A stretch of 64,000 nt of DNA, from positions 310,001 through 374,000 of the forward strand of contig JAADJZ010000028.1 in the NCBI GenBank assembly GCA_011032825.1, read 5' to 3'. Source of the DNA: Massariosphaeria phaeospora (lineage: Eukaryota; Ascomycota; Dothideomycetes; Pleosporales). How positions within the stretch are numbered: the first letter of the stretch is position 1; each line of letters opens with the position of its first letter. Of the stretch, positions 36,101 through 45,746 are shown in pieces. A program made the translations under genes and the position numbers. Under the pieces are notes generated by a model that was not told where the DNA came from, ran no database searches, and saw only the letters and a program-made list of their open reading frames with translations.

Positions 36101-37288
36101 AGCTTCTGAGGTCTCTAGTCTTGGTCAAATTGTTCCGTGTCGATCGATTCGTTCCGGCTGTTGAGCGCTTCGTCACTGAAGTGTTCGGCAAAGGACTTCT
36201 GGACGCTAGTGGTGATCTAGGCGACATTGTCAAACAAGTCACGGCAATCACGCCTGTGGCTCTCAGCTCAAGCCCTGGTTTCGATGCGAGTTACAAGGTT
36301 GACAATTTAGTTGAGAGAGAGCATGTTACCTGCTCCAACATCGCTATGGGTTCGAACGAAGGTGCCGCAAGCGCAGACAAGGCTATCAGCAACGCTGCCA
36401 CTACTGGCAACTGGGTGCTTGTCAAGAACGTTCATTTGGCACCGCAATGGCTCCAGTCGCTTGAGAAGAGACTCGAAGCACTCAAGCCTAATCCTGATTT
36501 CCGCCTGTTCTTGTCCATGGAGTCGAGTCCGAAGATCCCAGTCAACCTTCTCCGAGCATCGCGTGTGCTGTCGTACGAGCAGCCAGCAGGTATCCGAGCC
36601 AACATGAAGGACTCGCTCTCTTCGTTGACGGAGAAGGCGAGCAAGCCACCTGTCGAAAAGGGTCGTATCTACCTTCTACTTTCGTTTATGCATGCGGTAG
36701 TCCAAGAACGTCTCCGATATGCGCCCAGTCTTGGTTGGAAGGGCTTCTGGGAGTTCAATGATAGTGATGTAAGTTCTCTACGCATTCACCGTATCAGAAA
36801 ATATACTAACATGCGTCTAGTATGAGTGCTGCAGCTTCATTCTCGACACCTGGATCGACAACTCCGCACAAGGCCGTTCCAACATCGCGCCCAACAAGAT
36901 CCCATGGGAGATGATCCGCACACTCATCACCGAAATGTACGGCGGCAAGATCGACGACGAATCCGACTTCCGCACGCTCGCCTCCATTGTCGACAACTGC
37001 ATGACGCCCGCCGCCTTTGAGGACAACTTCAAGATCGTCAAGGACACCGAGCACAGCCAGGGCCTCGAGCTACCAAGCACGACTGGCTGGAAGGACTTCA
37101 TGAAGTGGGTCAATGATCTGCCGGAGCGCGAACCGCCGACGTATCTCGGACTCCCCGCCAATGCGGAGAAGTTGCTGCTTGTCGGCCAGGCGCGCGAGAT
37201 GGTGGGTAACTTGAAGAGGGTGGTGAATATGCTGGATGAAGGCGAGCAGCTTATGGGTGAGGTGGAGGAGGGTGCGGCCGTTGCTTGA
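24163..37288 (+). CDS. DYN1: Cytoplasmic dynein heavy chain
   Basis: Two exons: a 12.6-kb first exon 24163-36768 and 36821-37288, 4357 residues, the usual size for fungal dynein-1. It is the minus-end-directed microtubule motor that moves nuclei, spindles and endosomes. The N-terminal tail (about 1-1350) is for dimerisation and intermediate-chain binding, and the linker precedes the ring. P-loops of AAA1 (GPAGTGKTE, about residue 1944, with CFDEFNR), AAA2 (GSSGSGKSA, about 2239), AAA3 (GPPGSGKTM, about 2604) and AAA4 (GVSGSGKTT, about 2946) are all intact. The stalk coiled coil starts near 3205, and the microtubule-binding domain has the QNPPAGV motif near 3320. AAA5-6 and the C-terminal domain follow. 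The 52-bp intron has branch ACTAAC and acceptor CTAG. No frame breaks were seen. Confidence 0.98.
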
Positions 37289-38174
37289 TTGATAGAACGG
37301 GTCTACTGGAGTTTGTGGCTATGCTCTTAGAGATCCATTTTCCTTTACCAACTCGTTCGTCTTCCGGAGTCTGAGCACTTGCGCTTTTCCTATTTCCTGG
37401 GGTGCGTAGGCGTATGGGTATGGTGGGCATGTGTGGTGTGGGGCTTAGCATGCATGCAATAGGCGATTAAGGTTTTTTGTCACGGAGAGGTGGAAATTGC
37501 TACTACGCAGATATACCCATTTCATTTGTTCAGGTTCTTCGGTTCAGATTGTGTACTTCGTTCGGTAGCTTTATGCGCGAGGTGTGCGTGTAAATTGTAA
37601 CGCGTGTTTTACTAATTGCATGGGGTGTGCGATGCAAGCCGTTGGTTGGCGGTGGTGTGGTGATGTGTATAGGTAGGTAGGTGAGGGCATGCTGGACGAG
37701 GTGAGTGAGTGCCGCTTGCCTTGGTACACCGCTTCCTCTTTTTGTCTCCTCTGTTCTTACTTCTTACTTGCTAGGATCAGGATTCGTAGGAGCGAGCAGC
37801 TCTCAACTCAACTCACCTGGTCCGGCAGCTCACTGCGCTTTCTCCGATCACTACTTTGACCTTGGTACTGAGTCTTGACAACTACAGGAAGAGCGGATAC
37901 TGCTAGCGATCTATTTGGTGTGCGATACAGGTCCTCTTACTTTACCAGCAGGTACGGCTACTGCGTCTTTGCTGTCAGCTCCTGCGTTGGTCCTGCGTCA
38001 CGCTCTGCCTCCCTCGAGCATCAACAGCAACCGAAACATCGATCTCCTTGTTCTACGATACTCCTCTTACTTTACCAGCAGGTACCGCTACTACAACATT
38101 GCTCTCAGCTCCTACATTGATCCTGCGTCACGCCCCACCTCCGTCAAGCACCAACAGCAACAGCAACCGCAACA
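37289..38174. other. Intergenic with duplicated leader segment
   Basis: 886 bp between the dynein end and the next + strand gene. The last 250 bp hold two diverged copies of a roughly 105-bp segment, listed as a repeat. No gene seen. Confidence 0.5.
37926..38161 (+). repeat. Diverged 130-bp-spaced direct duplication upstream of 38.2-kb gene
   Basis: The core CCTCTTACTTTACCAGCAGG occurs at 37933 and again 130 bp later at 38063. Matching continues for about 100 bp in each copy (CTCAGCTCC/GTCAGCTCC, TCCTGCGTCACGC, CAACAGCAAC). The second copy runs up to the start codon at 38175. Confidence 0.85.
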
Positions 38175-39770
38175 ATGCGCTCATCATTCCGTAACACGAT
38201 GCCAGTTCCAGCCCCATCCACGGACTCCTCAGCCCCTCCCTCATACGCCCGCACCGAGCTCGACACCCTCCGCTCCCGCATGGCCACCCACGGCCTAACC
38301 CCCGCCCTGGACGCCCTCCCCGCCCTCTCAACCATGACCATCACCCCGCAAACCGCCTTCCCCTCCGTCCACCAGCACAAGCTCCTCCTCGGCACCTACC
38401 GCCAGCACGCCATCTGGATGGCACTCGGCGTGCAGCGCAGCGCGCCTGCGACGCGCGCAGCACCCGACCTGCGGCTCTACGCCGGTGCGCACTTGCACCT
38501 CGTGCGCTCGACGGAGCTGGACGACGTGCGCATGTTGGAGCCGTTCCGCGGCCTGTGGGCGAGGAGCGAGGAGCGCAGGCACGTCACTATGAAGCATTGG
38601 ATTGAGAAGAGGAGGGGCATGTTGAAGGCGTTGGCGTGGTGGTACTTTTTGGGGGAGGCGGTGGGGCGGGGCGGCGATTTGTGGGTGCCGGATACGGTGG
38701 TGGGGTATTTGAGGGCGGCGTTGCTGGCGTTGAGTAGGACGGCGAGGAGGGGGGGTGTGGAGGATGATGGGGGTGTGGGTGTGGGTGTGGGTATGCCGCC
38801 TTGGGCGCAGCCTTGGAGGGGGAGGCATGAGGGCGAGATGGACAGGTACGGCAGGGGAATGGATAATCGGCGGCAGCTGCAAGACTTGGAGCCAGAGCGC
38901 GGTGCAGGCCGCGGTGGGTATCTACCGTCTGCTCCCGCTGCGAAGAACGTCAGCGTTTGGACAGATGCGACACCAAATCCTCCTACCTATCGGCCCCGCA
39001 AGCCCTTCCGACCCAGACACTGCCGCACCATACCAGACGACGACGAGGAAAGCGACGTCGACCACAAGGACAACGACGACAGCGACATCGTCTACCTAGG
39101 CACACGCCAACTCTCAGCTCCGCCAACGACGCATACCAGCGACGAGAAGCATAGCGCTTCCGGCACGCAGATAAATCCCTGCTTGATTAGCGACTCTGAT
39201 TCTGACTCAGACTCCGGTGCTGCTGCTGCTGCTGCTGCCACACGTGGGCTCGACACCAACTACGACGCTGCCGCTGACGCTGATGTTGATGCTAAACCGC
39301 CAAACCGCACCATGCGCATGTCCACGCCGCGCGAAACGCAACCATCACCTAGCCCGGCTCTCAAACGCGAGGAAGAAGATCCGCAGTCCTACTCCTACTC
39401 GCACGCCTACGCCCACTTCCGCCCTTTATTCCCATCTGACTCGCACACCCACTCCACGGACTCTAAACCCGCGCCCGCCCCTACTCCCACTCCCATCAAA
39501 CAGGACTCTGACTCCCCCCCACCGCTACCACAAGGCGACCTCCTCGCTGATTACAATCACGAGCAAGACCTTTATCCCCCTCAATCCGCACCTCCACCTA
39601 CACGCTCTGTCGCCGTCCCTCCCCCTCTCTACGACGACCTGCGCAATATGTTCGACGAGGAAGCACGGTTGCAGCGCGAGTTGAGCGGATTGAAGAGGAG
39701 GGGGGAGGAGTTGAGGGAGGGGTTGGGGAGGGTGAAGAGGAGGATTTTGGGGAGGGTGGGGGGTGCGTGA
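38175..39770 (+). CDS. Member of unrecognised module family, long disordered tail
   Basis: Single exon, 531 residues. Residues about 45-165 carry the module found repeatedly from 38 to 57 kb: LPALSTMTI, then KLLLGTYRQHAIWMAL, LRLYAG, EPFRGLW and a helix with WWYFLGE. After that the protein is low complexity: a Gly/Val run, acidic DSDSDSDSG, poly-Ala, Pro-rich stretches. A C-terminal short coiled coil (MFDEEARLQRELSGLKRR) follows. The acidic and basic patches suggest a nuclear protein, but nothing else supports that. The start is the first Met; a second Met nine codons on is equally possible. The 5' region is duplicated. I know no name for this family. Confidence 0.72.
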   Translation: MRSSFRNTMPVPAPSTDSSAPPSYARTELDTLRSRMATHGLTPALDALPALSTMTITPQTAFPSVHQHKLLLGTYRQHAIWMALGVQRSAPATRAAPDLRLYAGAHLHLVRSTELDDVRMLEPFRGLWARSEERRHVTMKHWIEKRRGMLKALAWWYFLGEAVGRGGDLWVPDTVVGYLRAALLALSRTARRGGVEDDGGVGVGVGMPPWAQPWRGRHEGEMDRYGRGMDNRRQLQDLEPERGAGRGGYLPSAPAAKNVSVWTDATPNPPTYRPRKPFRPRHCRTIPDDDEESDVDHKDNDDSDIVYLGTRQLSAPPTTHTSDEKHSASGTQINPCLISDSDSDSDSGAAAAAAATRGLDTNYDAAADADVDAKPPNRTMRMSTPRETQPSPSPALKREEEDPQSYSYSHAYAHFRPLFPSDSHTHSTDSKPAPAPTPTPIKQDSDSPPPLPQGDLLADYNHEQDLYPPQSAPPPTRSVAVPPPLYDDLRNMFDEEARLQRELSGLKRRGEELREGLGRVKRRILGRVGGA

Positions 39771-40204
39771 TAGGGGTGCGTGCGTGCGGTGGGCAAGCGG
39801 GAAGGGGCAAGGGGGAACGGGGAAAATGTAGGAGTAGTGGGGACTTGGCTTAGGTGTTTGGGTTGGGTTGGGGTGCGGGCGCTTTGTGTGCATTGTACAT
39901 ATGGAGATCTGAACTGAACTGAACTGAACTGAACTGGATTTGACTTTGAATTTATGCATTCATGCATAGAGATGTGTGTTACTTCGCCTGTGTTTTGTAT
40001 GTGAGACTTGGGCAGTCATGATAGGTCAGGGCTCTGGCTGTTAGCAAGCGCATATTATTCATGCATAATCATGTAGGTGCAGTGCTGCTTTGCTTGGGCG
40101 CGGGGGAGTGCATGGCGCAGAGGGAGGTGGGTGAGAGGTGAGAGGTGAGCGGGGGAAGGCGCGACTTGGGGACGCTTGCTTTCCTGGTTTGGTTTAAGTT
40201 TCTT
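39771..40204. other. Intergenic with GAACT microsatellite
   Basis: The stretch holds a perfect (GAACT)5 run at 39911-39935 and otherwise GT-rich 3' flank sequence. No gene seen. Confidence 0.5.
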
Positions 40205-40560
40205 ACTTGGCTGGGTGGCTCCTCTCGGTCTTTTATCTTTTGCTCGCGCACTTGCTGGTTTCTCACTCTGTTACCTAGTTATCACCGTTTTGCTGGCCTC
40301 TCACTATCTTGCTGGCCTCTCGCGAACCTGCCTCTTTTGCTGATGGCTTCCCACTAGCTTGCCGGTTTCTCACTCTCTGGCTAACTTCTTACTCTCTGGC
40401 TGGCTTCTCACTCTCTTGCTGGCCTCTCACTCTCTCGTTAGCTTCTAACTCTCTTGCCGGTTTCTCACTCTACCGACCATTTCTCGCTCTCTTGCTGGAA
40501 CCTGCCTCTTTTGCAGATGGCTTCTCACTAGCTTGCCGGTTGCTCACCGTCTTCCGCTTT
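40205..40560 (+). repeat. Degenerate TCTCACTCTCTTGCTGGC tandem array
   Basis: About 300 bp of short (20-23 bp) degenerate units of the form TTCTCACTCTCTNGCTGGCC, with a longer internal repeat: GAACCTGCCTCTTTTGC at about 40326 and again at about 40498, each followed by GATGGCTT and CACTAGCTTGCCGGTT. It ends 40 bp before the start codon of the 40.6-kb gene, so it is probably its promoter or leader. Confidence 0.85.
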
Positions 40561-40600
40561 GTTATCTACATTCGCCCGCCCGCAACTGCCGCTTAAAACA

Positions 40601-41773
40601 ATGTCGGAGCTCCCTAGAGGTGGTGCTGCCGAAGACGTGCAAGTCATCCACCAAATACTGTCCCGCAGTAGCCTCAGCAACCTGCCGTTCTTTGAAGATC
40701 TGAAATGGAAGCCTGTCACAATGCCAGGCGAAGCCGAAGCCGAAGCCGTCATTGAGACCGAACACATTCTTATGGGCACGCAGGACGGCAACGACGTCTA
40801 CGCCTACATTATCCCGTGGTCGACAAAACGTATACGCATGTATGTAGAGATGGGCAGCCACGGATTTAAAGCGGCAAACATGACTGAAACCGCTACGATC
40901 AACATGCGCCAGCCCTTTGCCGCTATCGAGGCCTCGGGAAATGGAACTGTCACTGGAACTAGAGCGCTAAGTGGCTATCTCACGGCTGCGTTCATCCTGA
41001 AGGGCCAGACGAAGAGCTCGCCACTTGAAATCCGCAGGGAGTGTCGACATAATCTAACCCGCGCTGTGCGGGCGGTCAAGAAGGAATGGATTGGCAGAGG
41101 CAGGCGGTTGAGGCAGACAGACACGGATATGGACATGGACATGGAAAGATTTGTTACGCCTAGTCCGAAAGCTACTGAGAAAACACGAGCAGGAGTCAAT
41201 TATCAAAGTGGAACAGCAATGCCAACGCCAACGCCAGCGCCTTATCTAGATCTGGAACCAGAGAGCCTTACACCAAGTCATATCAAACCTGACCCTGCTC
41301 TCGCCGAACTCGAACCATTTAACACAGCGAGTGCGCTGAATGCCACCAAGACCCAAGAAGAACCCAACAAACAAACCGAACCCGCCGTCTCCAACCCCAT
41401 AGCATCATCATGCCAAACGCCTGCTCAATCCGACCACACCATATTCCAAGCGTACTTCGCCGAAATGCAGCGCATCGCCGACATGCGCCTCCAACAAACC
41501 ATCACCAGCGCGGAAATCCACCAAGCCGAGGCCAAGGTAGCTACACTGGGCAAACAGATCAAAGTACTAGAGAAGAAAAGAACACTGGAGATAGCCGCGG
41601 CGGAGGAAGGCAGGAAACACCAGGGGCTGGTCCAGCGGGAGCTGCGCGACAGCATGGACAGGCTAGAGGATATTAAGGCGAATATGACGGGGCCGCAGGG
41701 CTTCGAGCTGTGCAATATGATCCGGGATAGGCAGGAGCGGAAGCGGAAGAGAGGTGCTGGGGAGACGGAGTGA
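40601..41773 (+). CDS. Member of unrecognised module family with C-terminal coiled coil
   Basis: Single exon, 390 residues, start at the first ATG after the repeat array. Residues about 20-165 form the module: LPFFEDLKW, HILMGTQDGNDVYAYI, KRIRMYVEM, RQPFAAIE and a helix GYLTAAFILKG. A helical RRECRHNLTRAVRAVKKEW segment follows. The middle is a disordered linker (MDMDMD, many Pro/Thr). Residues about 290-385 form a coiled coil (EMQRIADMRLQQ to LEDIKANM), and the protein ends with a basic nuclear-type patch RQERKRKRG. It converges tail to tail with the next gene, only 23 bp apart. The best relative in the window is the broken copy at 43.7-45.1 kb, which has the same order of module, linker, coiled coil and basic end. 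Function unknown. Confidence 0.75.
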   Translation: MSELPRGGAAEDVQVIHQILSRSSLSNLPFFEDLKWKPVTMPGEAEAEAVIETEHILMGTQDGNDVYAYIIPWSTKRIRMYVEMGSHGFKAANMTETATINMRQPFAAIEASGNGTVTGTRALSGYLTAAFILKGQTKSSPLEIRRECRHNLTRAVRAVKKEWIGRGRRLRQTDTDMDMDMERFVTPSPKATEKTRAGVNYQSGTAMPTPTPAPYLDLEPESLTPSHIKPDPALAELEPFNTASALNATKTQEEPNKQTEPAVSNPIASSCQTPAQSDHTIFQAYFAEMQRIADMRLQQTITSAEIHQAEAKVATLGKQIKVLEKKRTLEIAAAEEGRKHQGLVQRELRDSMDRLEDIKANMTGPQGFELCNMIRDRQERKRKRGAGETE

Positions 41774-41796
41774 TGGCGTAGAACAGATATAGGTCC

Positions 41797-42942
41797 TTAG
41801 GAAGCATATTTTGACTTTCCCATGCCCTTGACCTGGAACTGTGCTGGAGCTTGCGGTGTTGTGGGCCGCTGGACGCGCGAAGGCCCCTTGGGGGCAACGT
41901 AAAGGCCACACGTAGTAGGCTTCGCACCACGAGGCAGTTCAGGCTGCGTAATGGGCAGCTGGACGGGAGGCGACGGCGTAGGCGCCGACCTGGGCGAGGG
42001 AGTCGTGAGGATGGCGGGCAGGGCTACAGTAACGTCAGTATTCGGGAAGCTCTAGACCAGAGACAGCATATTAGACTTACAAGGCGTAGGCTCCGGCGAG
42101 CTTGCAGACGTCGTGCTGTGTGTCTCCAGCGGGCGTAGCGGAATCGAGGCAGCCATTTCGACCACCTCTGGGTGCTTCTTCAGCACGGCATGCACCATCT
42201 TGCACAGCCACTTGAAGTTCTCGTCTACCTTAATCTCGTTCTCGAGATTGGACTTCGCGATCACGAGATGTAGCGGCAGGGCCTTGACGCCCAGCGTTTG
42301 AAGCTCTATAGCTCTGCTCACTGCGAAGGGTTAGTAAATACGAAGACAAATAGCACGTCCAGGGCACTTACTCTCCGAATCCCCCTTCCACGCCCTCCAC
42401 AGCTCCGCCTGGACATCCTTCTCGCGCTTCGGCTTGCCCAGCGCAACACCCAGATCCGCGACTATCTGGTGCATAAACGCAACATCAAAAGCCCCAATGT
42501 CGAACTTCGCGGTGGCCAATTTAAGTTCCTCCTTCAAATTATCCGACACGGCACCCACGTGCTCGCACGTCTTGCACTCCGTCGCCTCCTCAGGCTCTTT
42601 CGCCTTGAGATCTTTCATCTCAAGGATGCTCACCCGAGCCTTGAGCTTGGCGTTCTCGAGCTCCAGCTCCTTGACCTTGCGCACTGCCTCGGCGGCAAAG
42701 GCCTCGAGCTCGCTCACCTGGTCTTGGCGACGCGAGTTGTAGTGCTCGTCGGCGGCTTTGAGCTAGCTGACGAGTGTCGCCAGCGCGCTGCTGGAAAGGG
42801 GGGCTGGGTTGGGAGCTTCGGCGGCGGCGGCAGGTTTGGCTTGGAATTGGCCAAGCTCCTGACAGGGGGGTGCAGTTGGGGAGGGGGGGAGCACCTTCTG
42901 GGTGTCCTGGGCGGTACGGGGGACGATGGTTACAATGGCCAT
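41797..42942 (-). CDS. Three-exon coiled-coil protein with in-frame TAG
   Basis: Exons 42942-42372, 42320-42081 and 42023-41797 have good splice sites (GTAAGT donors, CTAAC branch, GCAG/GTAG acceptors) and join in frame to about 345 codons. The only break is a TAG at 42763-42765, codon 60. Downstream lies a coiled coil (LEAFAAEAVRKVKELELENAKL), a CKTCEH pair, a helical region (AFMHQIVADLG, FKWLCKMVHAVLKKHPEVVE) and a Pro/Thr-rich tail ending GKSKYAS. An unannotated intron ending at that very TAG is possible: a GTAACC at 42933 or a GTGCTC at 42894 would both remove it in phase. Otherwise it is a nonsense allele, a readthrough site or a recent pseudogene. No known family. Confidence 0.6.
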
Positions 42943-43670
42943 TGTGAGGGTGGATGGGTTGGGCGAAATGGGTCGGGGTGTGATTGGTTGGGTGATGTGT
43001 TAAGAGTTTAGTGGTTGGGAAGGGCGATGAGGAATAACAATTTAGGAGGGAGTAGAGGGTGGTTTTATACTTGAGATTTGGCGATGATTCTCGAGGTCTG
43101 GTAGATGATGATTCTCAAGTCTGCCTGGAAATTTATCTGGACCACTTAGCGCTCGCTGAACACACATTCGAGAAAGTTGTAGAATAGGAAAGACAAACTT
43201 TAATATTACAGAATTTTGATCCTTAGATAGGGATTGCGCTATTGGCTATGATGAATCTGGGAAAGATTGAATAGGTTGCTGGCGAGGTATCACTATCACG
43301 TGATTAGAGTTTATCTACTTTCAGTGCGCTATAGGCTCCAACCTCAATCGTTGACTCACAGAAATTACATAGCGGCCAAAAGCTTTGAGATCCGCACGCG
43401 AAGCATGTCTGATGCAGCTACCCGAAATAACGTCTCACCCCTGCTCACCGCCAGCTTGTTTGCTTGTTGTTTATCTGCACTAGAGCTGTGTGTCTCACCG
43501 CCAAGACTGAGACAGTCGAGCATAGCCATCATGGCCATACCGCTGATCTCTTCCATGGCCTTCCATGCTGCCACCTTGCCTCATCATATTGCGTTTGCAC
43601 TCCGGAACGACCGAACCGCCTACCTGAAGAATGCAGAGGAAATCCAACAAACATATCTTGAAGCAAATAA
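42943..43670. other. Intergenic, possible relic sequence
   Basis: 728 bp between the divergent three-exon gene and the decayed module copy. A 135-codon + strand frame (43267-43674) could be a remnant of that copy's N-terminus (YLKNAEEIQQTYLEANN), but this is weak. The left 250 bp is AT-rich. Confidence 0.4.
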
Positions 43671-45130
43671 TTGAAACCGTCTACGGTACCTACCTCTAAA
43701 TTGCCCTGCCTTAACGAACTGCAGTGGCACGAGCACGACGGCGCTGGCGTGCCGAGGAAGCTGTGTCTGGGCACATACAACTACAGGAGCGTGTACGCGT
43801 TCTACAATCCGTATGAAAAGACAGCGTGAAACAATTGCGCATCAGCGAAGCTGCCAACACTCTAGACATCAGCCAAAGTGGCTACGGGAAGATCGTGTTC
43901 CAGCAGCCGTACAGGCAGATCGAAGCCGCGCGAAAACTTGAACAGCCGGTCAGAAGGTGCTGTTTATACGCTCTGATCAAAGGCCTGTTCTTGTTATACA
44001 GCCAGACGGTTTTCAACTTCGATATCTCCAAGTCCAAAAAGTTTGTCCAACTTCGAACACGCCCTCCGGATCGTCAAGGACACAGGCTTCCCGGATGATA
44101 GTGGGGGTGTCTCCCCGGAACCTGCTAGCTCGGAGCACGAATTGGATGTAAGTCGGCTTGCCTACACCGCTTGTTGCATCGCTAACCAGTGCAGACCGCA
44201 CCCGCACCGGTCAAGACTAGGCGGCGGCAAACAGCCCCGCGTCGATCGGGCAGCGAGAGCTCGTGGCTTTCGACGTGGAAGCACGCACTCGGCGGGCTGT
44301 TGATGGCTTTGTCGACCTTATCGCGGTCGGCTTCGGAGTGGATGGGGACGAACGACCCACTTCGCCGAACATGTCATGTTTCTTTGAGTTCACGGCCGAA
44401 AAAGTACGGGCCCTTGTCCTGCTTCCTGGAGCCTCGTCCCCTAAATTCAGTATGTCTTCCTCGATCGCCTGGCTCGTATCCGAGCCGCTCATATCGCCTG
44501 AGTATTCCCGAGATGGCAGGACTTTCGAAGATGAGGAAGAGAAGGGCGAGCTCGAGGCCGTGTCTGGCTTCTTCACCGAGGGCCGTGTCCACTCTAACAG
44601 TCAACCATACCGACATGATCCCCTCATCCCGCGCGTACAGCTCGCCGGACTCCGTCATCGCAGACACGGAGCAGCCCCACGGCGACACGACGCCCGAAGT
44701 ACAGGTGACGACGCCCAAGTCCCCTCGATTCATAGACCGCAGTTTTAATGCTGCGGACTACGGCAGCGACGGGCTATTTTCCGACATAAAGACGGACCTG
44801 CAAGCAGCTCAAGCATACCTAACGCTCGGCGCCGAGATCTCCGATTACCAGACCAACCTCTCGGGCCAACACCACAAGATGCAGGAAATCCAAGCTCAGA
44901 CGACAGATCTGGAGAACCAGATAACGGCGCTGCAAGCCCGACTAGCCGATGCCGGCGCCCAGAAACGCGCAGAGGATGAGCGGGCAAAGGAACGGGAGCA
45001 GGCGGTGCACACGAGGAGTGAGAAGCGGAAAAACTTGGAGCAGGAACGGGGCGAGGATTTGTATGAGGCGGTGGAGATCGTGACGAGGGTGGAAAAGTTA
45101 AAGGGGAGGAAGAGGCAGAGAAGAGAGTGA
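43671..45130 (+). pseudogene. Decayed paralogue of the 40.6-kb module gene
   Basis: Fragments of the module appear in order but in changing frames. Frame one (43671-43829): LPCLNELQW, KLCLGTYNYRSVYAFYNPYEKTA, then a stop. The next frame (from 43826): KQLRISEAANTL, IVFQQPYRQIEAA, LIKGLFLLYSQT, ISKSKK. A third frame (from about 44036) gives LSNFEHALRIVKDTGF. Each piece lines up with the 40.6-kb protein. A canonical intron (44148-44194, GTAAGT to GTGCAG with CTAAC) leads to a long open stretch to 45130. That stretch encodes a linker, a coiled coil (IQAQTTDLENQITALQARL) and a basic end GRKRQRRE, again as in the paralogue. At least two single-base shifts are needed (near 43826 and 44035). The 3' half may still be transcribed. 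Confidence 0.6.
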
Positions 45131-45746
45131 TTTGTTGTGTGGACCGACTGTGCCGTTCCTGTGTGAGTGTGGAACATGGATTTCCTTGGTAGCTGGTGCT
45201 GCTACACGAGGGAGTGGAGTGGAGGTGGAAAAAGTGTGTTGTCGAATATTGATGGGAGGTGTGGGATACTGAAACCATGGTTCCGAGCGCGAGCTCGGTA
45301 CCACACTTTCATGGATTTGACTCACAAGTCCAATCGGGCCTGGGTCTTTGCAATGTTTTCAAAAGTACGGAATATGGGGTGTGGAACTCCCAGGTCGCTC
45401 AATTGTTGCATCAGTGGATCGTGGTGCGCACAAAATCTGTTAGACGGCGGTGCAACAGTGGACGGTATTTGCATTACGCATGCACTATGTAGTATGCCAA
45501 TCAATGATGTAAATTACGAAAGTGACAGTGCCTAGTGATATGCAAAGCATTATCAGTACCGATACCTCGCGTGTGCCTGATTACATATAAGAATCTGGGA
45601 AGCTAGACATTGGACAAAGACTCACTTCACACAGCCCACCCTAGCAATACCCTCACCCTCTCTTCCCATCGCCCCCCGCAGCACGCCCAGCACCATTCCG
45701 CCCAACCAAAACCATCCTCCCAATGAGTGCCCCGTCTCCATATGCC
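45131..45746. other. Intergenic, convergent, no gene
   Basis: 616 bp between the end of the decayed copy (+) and the end of the TAG-interrupted gene (-). Short open frames on both strands have no support. Confidence 0.45.

Noticed and set aside
42298..43011. 237-codon + strand frame
   Set aside because: Antisense shadow of the three-exon coiled-coil gene, whose introns and frame are coherent.
44221..44748. Alternative + strand frame inside the decayed paralogue, reachable through a TAG acceptor at 44218-44220
   Set aside because: It looks protein-like, but it then needs another frameshift near 44590; the canonical GTGCAG acceptor gives a continuous frame to 45130.
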